Assembly (NCBI RefSeq): GCF_000190735.1
Contig: NC_015177.1
Span: 2,356,001 to 2,420,000 of the forward strand
Direction: 5' to 3'
Source of the DNA: Pseudopedobacter saltans DSM 12145
Lineage (GTDB): Bacteria > Bacteroidota > Bacteroidia > Sphingobacteriales > Sphingobacteriaceae
Length of the DNA: 64,000 nt
Shown here piece by piece: positions 63,377 through 64,000 of this stretch. The notes under the pieces were generated by a model. It was not told the DNA's origin. It saw nothing but the letters and a program-made list of their open reading frames with translations, and did not search any database. The position numbers were made by a program, and so were the translations under genes. Position 1 is the stretch's first letter; each line of letters starts with the position of its first letter.

Positions 63377-64000
63377 CTAATCTAATTCTCCGGTTTTCAT
63401 ATTTGCCCCAGAGAAATGTTTGTCTTTTATCTGTCCTTTTAGAGTCACTTTTATTACTGTCGCATATTTACCATTCAATGCATTCAGCTGAAAATCGTAG
63501 CCGGATTTTGCCTTTTTAAAAGCCACCTTCTGTCCACCTGCTAACAGATTTGCTGATTTTACCGGAGCATTTAAATCAGGTATAGACAATGTTCCATTTT
63601 TCGGCAAATCAAATACTGAAAGGTAAAGCACACTTTCTTTTTTATCATTTAATTTGGTGGTTATTCTTCCCCAGGATACTTCATCCAATGGATTTGCTTT
63701 GGTTGCATAAATTGCTTCTTTATTTTTATCCATCCATGCACCAATATCTTTTAAACGGTCTATACTTTCCTGCGGGAATGATCCGTCTGGTTTAGGCCCG
63801 ATATTCAATAAATAATTCCCACCTTTTGAAGCAATGTCTATCAGGTTTCTAACCAAGATTTCCGAACTTTTCCAATTGTGATCCCAGCTTTTGAATCCCC
63901 AGCTGCCGTTCATGGTCATACAGGTTTCCCAATCTTTGCCATCCAACTCTTTTCTATCCGGTATTTTCTGTTCTGGTGTTTTGGTATCTCCAGGGAAATT
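63377..64000 (-). CDS. Alpha-L-fucosidase, GH29, C-terminal part
   Basis: The frame is open to the right edge of the window, so the N-terminal part lies beyond it; the apparent TTG start at 63946 is internal. Visible upstream codons read GDTKTPEQ and then WETCMTMNGSWGFKSWDHNWKS, a GH29 block, followed by LIDIASKGGNYLLNIGPKPDGSFP at the end of the barrel and a beta-sandwich. It diverges from the GH29 at 49660-51441 and belongs to the other main branch (with the TPEQ...ETCMTMN pattern), so the locus has two different fucosidases. No catalytic nucleophile is within the visible part. Confidence 0.88.
   Translation of the reverse strand, partial: NFPGDTKTPEQKIPDRKELDGKDWETCMTMNGSWGFKSWDHNWKSSEILVRNLIDIASKGGNYLLNIGPKPDGSFPQESIDRLKDIGAWMDKNKEAIYATKANPLDEVSWGRITTKLNDKKESVLYLSVFDLPKNGTLSIPDLNAPVKSANLLAGGQKVAFKKAKSGYDFQLNALNGKYATVIKVTLKGQIKDKHFSGANMKTGELD

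Overview
This is an AT-rich chromosomal window from a member of the Bacteroidota, most probably a Sphingobacteriaceae organism of the Pedobacter/Pseudopedobacter type. The support is: promoters of the TAnnTTTG type, a SusD-like lipoprotein, a TonB-dependent receptor with a carboxypeptidase-regulatory domain, a PorP/SprF protein beside a giant protein with a gliding-motility (CHU_C, type IX secretion) tail, a fused SecDF, DUF4294 and DUF4783 proteins, and an IS982-type insertion sequence with Bacteroidota relatives. The genus is an inference. No tRNA, rRNA or CRISPR array was seen.

Layout. 1-6.2 kb: the 3' end of an AsmA/DUF748-like gene converges on dnaK, followed by a tagaturonate epimerase gene and an acyl-CoA dehydrogenase gene. 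dnaK has an unusual -24/-12-like upstream element with TGACA/TGTCA repeats. 6.4-10.2 kb: a minus-strand run encoding a DUF4294 protein, a glutathione-peroxidase-type enzyme, the bacillithiol deacetylase BshB1 and an orphan SusD-like lipoprotein. 10.3-15.7 kb: plus-strand housekeeping genes (RelA/SpoT homologue, Fur-family regulator, purA, pabB). 15.8-22.1 kb: a PorP/SprF-like gene and a 1769-residue secreted protein with three beta-propellers. 22.8-27.1 kb: a TonB-dependent receptor and a membrane-anchored AraC regulator. 27.7-34.1 kb: YdeI-like protein, carbonic anhydrase, then DUF4783-nadC-plsY-M48 peptidase, and gpmI plus a small lipoprotein. 34.3-38.1 kb: a Fur/Zur-type regulator with a zinc/cadmium P-type ATPase, then DinB and Crp/Fnr genes that diverge around a palindrome. 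38.2-49.5 kb: ispE, thyA, a frameshifted four-helix-bundle gene, folA, secDF, type II NADH dehydrogenase, an SGNH hydrolase, fructose-bisphosphate aldolase, accD and a DedA protein.

49.6-64 kb is a glycan-degradation region: alpha-L-fucosidase (GH29), a beta-helix lyase-like protein, a GH141-like beta-helix protein with a C-terminal PDZ domain, a sulfatase, a GH92 alpha-mannosidase, an alpha/beta hydrolase and a second, truncated GH29. The set suggests breakdown of a fucose-rich, sulfated glycan. Four of these genes sit in two divergent pairs. Each of the four carries one copy of a shared 18-bp motif (gene-oriented consensus GCCAATTTACTTGAATGT) 42-61 bp before its start, which looks like a local regulon. 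An IS982 element with a 7-bp target duplication has landed in this region, inside the signal-peptide codons of a small secreted protein, and the broken gene can be rebuilt exactly.

The most distinctive observations are: (1) in the giant secreted protein, two beta-propellers are each inserted at the same loop of a duplicated putative-Ig domain; (2) the four-copy motif in the glycan cluster; (3) the IS-split secreted gene; (4) the dnaK upstream element; (5) several families of dispersed intergenic palindromes.
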